From Halodesulfovibrio aestuarii DSM 17919 = ATCC 29578 (GTDB taxonomy: Bacteria > Desulfobacterota > Desulfovibrionia > Desulfovibrionales > Desulfovibrionaceae), in contig NZ_ARQF01000018.1 in NCBI RefSeq assembly GCF_000384815.1, positions 124,001-188,000 on the forward strand: a DNA stretch of 64,000 nucleotides, given 5' to 3'. A model generated the notes under the pieces. The model saw only the letters and a list, made by a program, of their open reading frames with translations, searched no databases and was not told the origin of the DNA. The position numbers and the translations under genes are program-made. Numbering within the stretch: position 1 is the first letter of the stretch; each line of letters opens with the position of its first letter. Below are positions 61,446 to 64,000 of the stretch, one piece after another.

Positions 61446-61891
61446 TGAATAAAAGTGTTAGAAAATACAAGATTGTGAAAATATTCATTTGAATGTAACT
61501 GCTTGAAAAAACGTATGTTTTGTTTGGTTATGTAACCAACTTATCCTTGTCAATTACAGGTATTATAAGAAAAAAGTAAAAACTGCCCTCTTGCTTGAAC
61601 ATTCAGTGTGGAAGAGTAAAATGTGGTCATATTGACGAAATAGTAAAACCGCGTAACATGGCCGATAATTCGTTTTAGTCGAATGGGCTTTAGTATTTTT
61701 ACTTGGTCAGGTGAGCTGTACTGGGACTTGCAGCCTCCAGATCGATGGCTAGACCCATATTCTTGAAGTATTTCAAGAAGGTAGTAAGTCATAGCTGTGG
61801 GTGACAGATAAGAATCTGTTATCCCTGTGCACGTCTTTAGCCGCTCTGTATGTTGAGTGCTGAAGCGTGAAGAAGCAACAGGAGTATGCTG
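61446..61891. other. Intergenic region before the symporter gene
   Basis: No gene is supported; the minus-strand frame at 61550-61792 has no family features. It contains the 16-base inverted repeat TTGGTTATGTAACCAA at 61524-61539. No riboswitch consensus was recognised. Confidence 0.4.
61524..61539. promoter_or_regulatory. Candidate operator, inverted repeat
   Basis: TTGGTTA and TAACCAA flank a two-base centre. The form fits a dimeric repressor site of the GntR or MarR kind, but it lies about 350 bases upstream of the symporter start. Confidence 0.35.
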
Positions 61892-63262
61892 ATGGAAAGC
61901 TTTATGTCATGGCTGGATATGATCGACGGATGGGTATGGGGCCCTGTAATGCTTACCTTGCTGGTTGGTACCGGCCTTCTGCTGACAATTATGCTCAAGG
62001 GTTTGCAGTTTAGAAAACTTGGCTATTCTTTGTATCTTGCGCTTATTAAACGTAAAGACGACGAGGCAGAAGACGGCGATATCTCAAACTTTGAAGCCCT
62101 GATGACTGCGCTCTCTGCAACCGTTGGTACAGGTAACATCGCCGGTGTTGCTACTGCGATTGCTATTGGTGGTCCTGGTGCGTTGTTCTGGATGTGGATT
62201 ACCGGTCTTGTTGGTATGGCTACCAAGTTTGGTGAAGCTGTACTTGCTGTAAAATACCGCGTGAAAGACGAAAATGGCGAAATGTGCGGTGGTCCAATGT
62301 ACTACATTGCACGTGGTCTTGGCTGGAAAGGTCTCGGCTCTGTTTTCGCATTTTTCGCAGCTGTTGCCGCATTTGGTATCGGTAACATGGTACAGTCCAA
62401 CTCTGTAGCACTTGCTGTTAAAGATACCTTTGGTATTGATCCTTTCATTGTTGGTATCATTCTCGCAATTCTTACCGCGGTCGTAGTTCTTGGTGGTATT
62501 AAGTCTATTGGTAAAGTTACCTCTATTCTTATTCCTATCATGATTGTGTTCTACGTTGGTGGTGCTCTGTTCATTATTCTTTCTAACCTTGATAAGGTTG
62601 GTCCTGCATTTAGTCTTGTTTTTGAATACGCATTTAGCCCTGTTGCAGCTTCCGGTGGTTTTGCTGGCGCAACAGTCGCAGCAGCTATCCGCTTCGGTGT
62701 TGCACGTGGCGTATTTTCTAACGAATCCGGTCTTGGTTCTGCTCCAATTGCTGCAGCTGCAGCGCAAACCAAGCACCCTGTAGATCAGGCTCTCGTTTCC
62801 ATGACTCAGACCTTCATTGATACAATCGTTATTTGTACTATGACTGGTCTCGTAATCATCATGTTCAACTGGGATTCTGGTCTTACTAGTTCTTCTCTTA
62901 CTACCGAAGCATTCCGTCTCGGTTTTGAAGGCGGCCAGTACGTTGTAACCATTGGTCTTATTCTCTTCGCGTACTCCACTATTCTTGGCTGGTGTTACTA
63001 CGGTGAGAAATCCATTGAATACCTCCTTGGTACAGCTGCTATCAAACCTTACCGAATTGTGTACATCGCAGTTATTCTCTTTGGTGCTGTACAGAAAGTT
63101 GGTCTGGTTTGGACTCTGGCAGATATCTTCAACGGCCTTATGGCTCTTCCAAACTTAATTGGTCTTCTCTTCCTCAGTCCGGTTATTGTTCGCGAAACCC
63201 GTGAATACTTTGCAATGAAAAATGGTGTTGCACCTGAAGCATTGCGCCACGCTGATAAATAG
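61892..63262 (+). CDS. Sodium:alanine symporter (AGCS family)
   Basis: 456-residue inner-membrane carrier with about ten hydrophobic helices. [18 protein letters not shown] and [21 protein letters not shown] are the AGCS signatures, with CGGPMYYI and [14 protein letters not shown] later. It takes up alanine or glycine with sodium. ATG 61892 has AGGAG 7 nt upstream; ATG 61886 is one base from it and less likely. Codon use is regular and like the host core genes. A terminator follows. Confidence 0.93.
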   Translation: MESFMSWLDMIDGWVWGPVMLTLLVGTGLLLTIMLKGLQFRKLGYSLYLALIKRKDDEAEDGDISNFEALMTALSATVGTGNIAGVATAIAIGGPGALFWMWITGLVGMATKFGEAVLAVKYRVKDENGEMCGGPMYYIARGLGWKGLGSVFAFFAAVAAFGIGNMVQSNSVALAVKDTFGIDPFIVGIILAILTAVVVLGGIKSIGKVTSILIPIMIVFYVGGALFIILSNLDKVGPAFSLVFEYAFSPVAASGGFAGATVAAAIRFGVARGVFSNESGLGSAPIAAAAAQTKHPVDQALVSMTQTFIDTIVICTMTGLVIIMFNWDSGLTSSSLTTEAFRLGFEGGQYVVTIGLILFAYSTILGWCYYGEKSIEYLLGTAAIKPYRIVYIAVILFGAVQKVGLVWTLADIFNGLMALPNLIGLLFLSPVIVRETREYFAMKNGVAPEALRHADK

Positions 63263-63280
63263 TTAAGTTACCTAACAGAT

Positions 63281-63319
63281 AAAAAGCCCCTTCTGATTAT
63301 TCAGGAGGGGCTTTTTTTA
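63281..63319 (+). terminator. Terminator of the symporter gene
   Basis: AGCCCCTTCTGA (63285-63296) with TCAGGAGGGGCT (63301-63312), one wobble, followed by seven Ts. Confidence 0.9.
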
Positions 63320-63548
63320 TGTCACAGAAAAGAATTGTACGAGTAACAAATATGGGGTGACGTTGTGGTAGCAATGACGTGTCGCAGTAACTGTTGAAAT
63401 AACTTGATAAAAAATGGAAAAGCTATTCTGTTGCGCTGTAGACGATGTTTATGCGCAGAATAAACATTTTAAGACATAATAGAATGCATGCCTATTGGGG
63501 ATGCGTTCAATTTCCTCGAAAATTGCAACGTTAAGAGAGAAGTGTACA

Positions 63549-64000
63549 ATGAAAAATCAAAATCGTCGTCAATTCCTTCAGTCCGGAGCTTTTACGCTGA
63601 TGGGGATGTCTTTGATGGGAAGTAAAGCTTTTGCTGCTCCAACCAAAACAGCCTTTGCTCCAGTACGCTTTGGTGTGATTTCAGACCCGCATCTTGATAT
63701 TAAGGGTAAAAACGGTATGAAGATGAGCGCAGCTAGTGTGGACTGTGTTCATCAGGCTGTAAAAGGACTTAATCAGGAGACAGGGTTGTCTTTTGTTGTT
63801 GTCACTGGTGATCTTCTTCTTGATGGTGAAAAAGAGAATGCTGAAGCAATTAAAGGATTATTGGACAGATTGACCGTTCCGTATTTTGTTATCGCTGGAA
63901 ACCATGATTTTGTGCCGGTAAATCCTGCAAAGCATCGAGAAGGTTTTTCCTACCTTACTATTGAAGAATTTGTGAAGTTTTTTGATGGGAAAGGGTACGA
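63549..64000 (+). CDS. Exported metallophosphoesterase, 3' end cut by window
   Basis: First 150 residues of a calcineurin-like phosphoesterase. The N-terminus NQNRRQFLQSGAFTLMG has a twin-arginine-like motif before a hydrophobic segment and an AFAAP cleavage site, so Tat export is likely. Metal-binding motifs SDPHLD, GDLLLDGE and GNHDF appear in order. The frame is open to the window end. A weak GAGAGAAG stretch precedes the ATG. Substrate is unknown. Confidence 0.8.
   Translation, partial: MKNQNRRQFLQSGAFTLMGMSLMGSKAFAAPTKTAFAPVRFGVISDPHLDIKGKNGMKMSAASVDCVHQAVKGLNQETGLSFVVVTGDLLLDGEKENAEAIKGLLDRLTVPYFVIAGNHDFVPVNPAKHREGFSYLTIEEFVKFFDGKGY

Noticed and set aside
61550-61792. 80-residue minus-strand ORF before the symporter gene
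   Set aside because: No ribosome site, no family features and a composition like random reading of the other strand.

Overview
The window reads as chromosomal DNA of a Gram-negative sulfate reducer, most likely a marine member of the Desulfovibrionales (Halodesulfovibrio/Desulfovibrio type). The basis is inference from gene content and order: an lpxD-fabZ-lpxA lipid A cluster behind lysS, lolC, lolD and a five-POTRA bamA; several sigma-54 activators; a rhodanese-rubrerythrin protein beside a peroxiredoxin; a YgiQ radical-SAM protein; and a short aconitase. I could not run a database search, so the species is not fixed. No CRISPR array, insertion sequence or rRNA was seen.

Layout. 0-7 kb: the end of an NlpC/P60 cell-wall peptidase, a PmtA-like methyltransferase, the tRNA modification gene mtaB, then an operon yicC-remA-gmk-pyrF-TPR protein. 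7-13 kb: recJ, a TSCPD protein, an Smr-domain protein, a PAS-PAS-GGDEF cyclase, a TPR lipoprotein. 13.5-14.4 kb: a small membrane protein coupled to a phage-type terminase small subunit. 15.2-20 kb: a complete branched-chain amino acid ABC transporter (livJHMGF), then slyX and an EVE-domain gene. 21-25 kb: a DUF3124 protein, a putative diadenylate cyclase and a large protein that looks like FliM joined to FliG-like repeats. 25-31 kb: YgiQ, a LysE exporter, a secreted EF-hand protein and four identical tRNA-Asn genes, each with its own promoter and terminator. 31-43.5 kb: lysS and envelope biogenesis (lipoprotein release, outer membrane protein assembly, murein amidase, periplasmic chaperone, lipid A synthesis). 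43.6-45.4 kb: thiM, thiE and a NifX-like protein. 45.5-50.5 kb: two sigma-54 activators flanking a CobD-like aminotransferase. 50.6-54.5 kb: aconitase and a PpiD-type foldase. 54.6-58.1 kb: small proteins and an oxidative-stress group. 58-61.5 kb: a GGDEF-type protein with an altered active site, and a phage terminase large subunit with an acetyltransferase-like partner. 61.9-64 kb: a sodium:alanine symporter and the start of a metallophosphoesterase.

The most notable points are the FliM/FliG-like chimera, the orphan terminase small and large subunits about 45 kb apart with no capsid genes between them, the diadenylate cyclase with an unrecognised N-terminal half, the four autonomous tRNA-Asn units, and two regulators that have lost catalytic or phosphoacceptor residues. 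Several inverted repeats (upstream of liv, the GAF/sigma-54 activator, acn, the skp-like gene and the symporter) look like operators or RNA elements.
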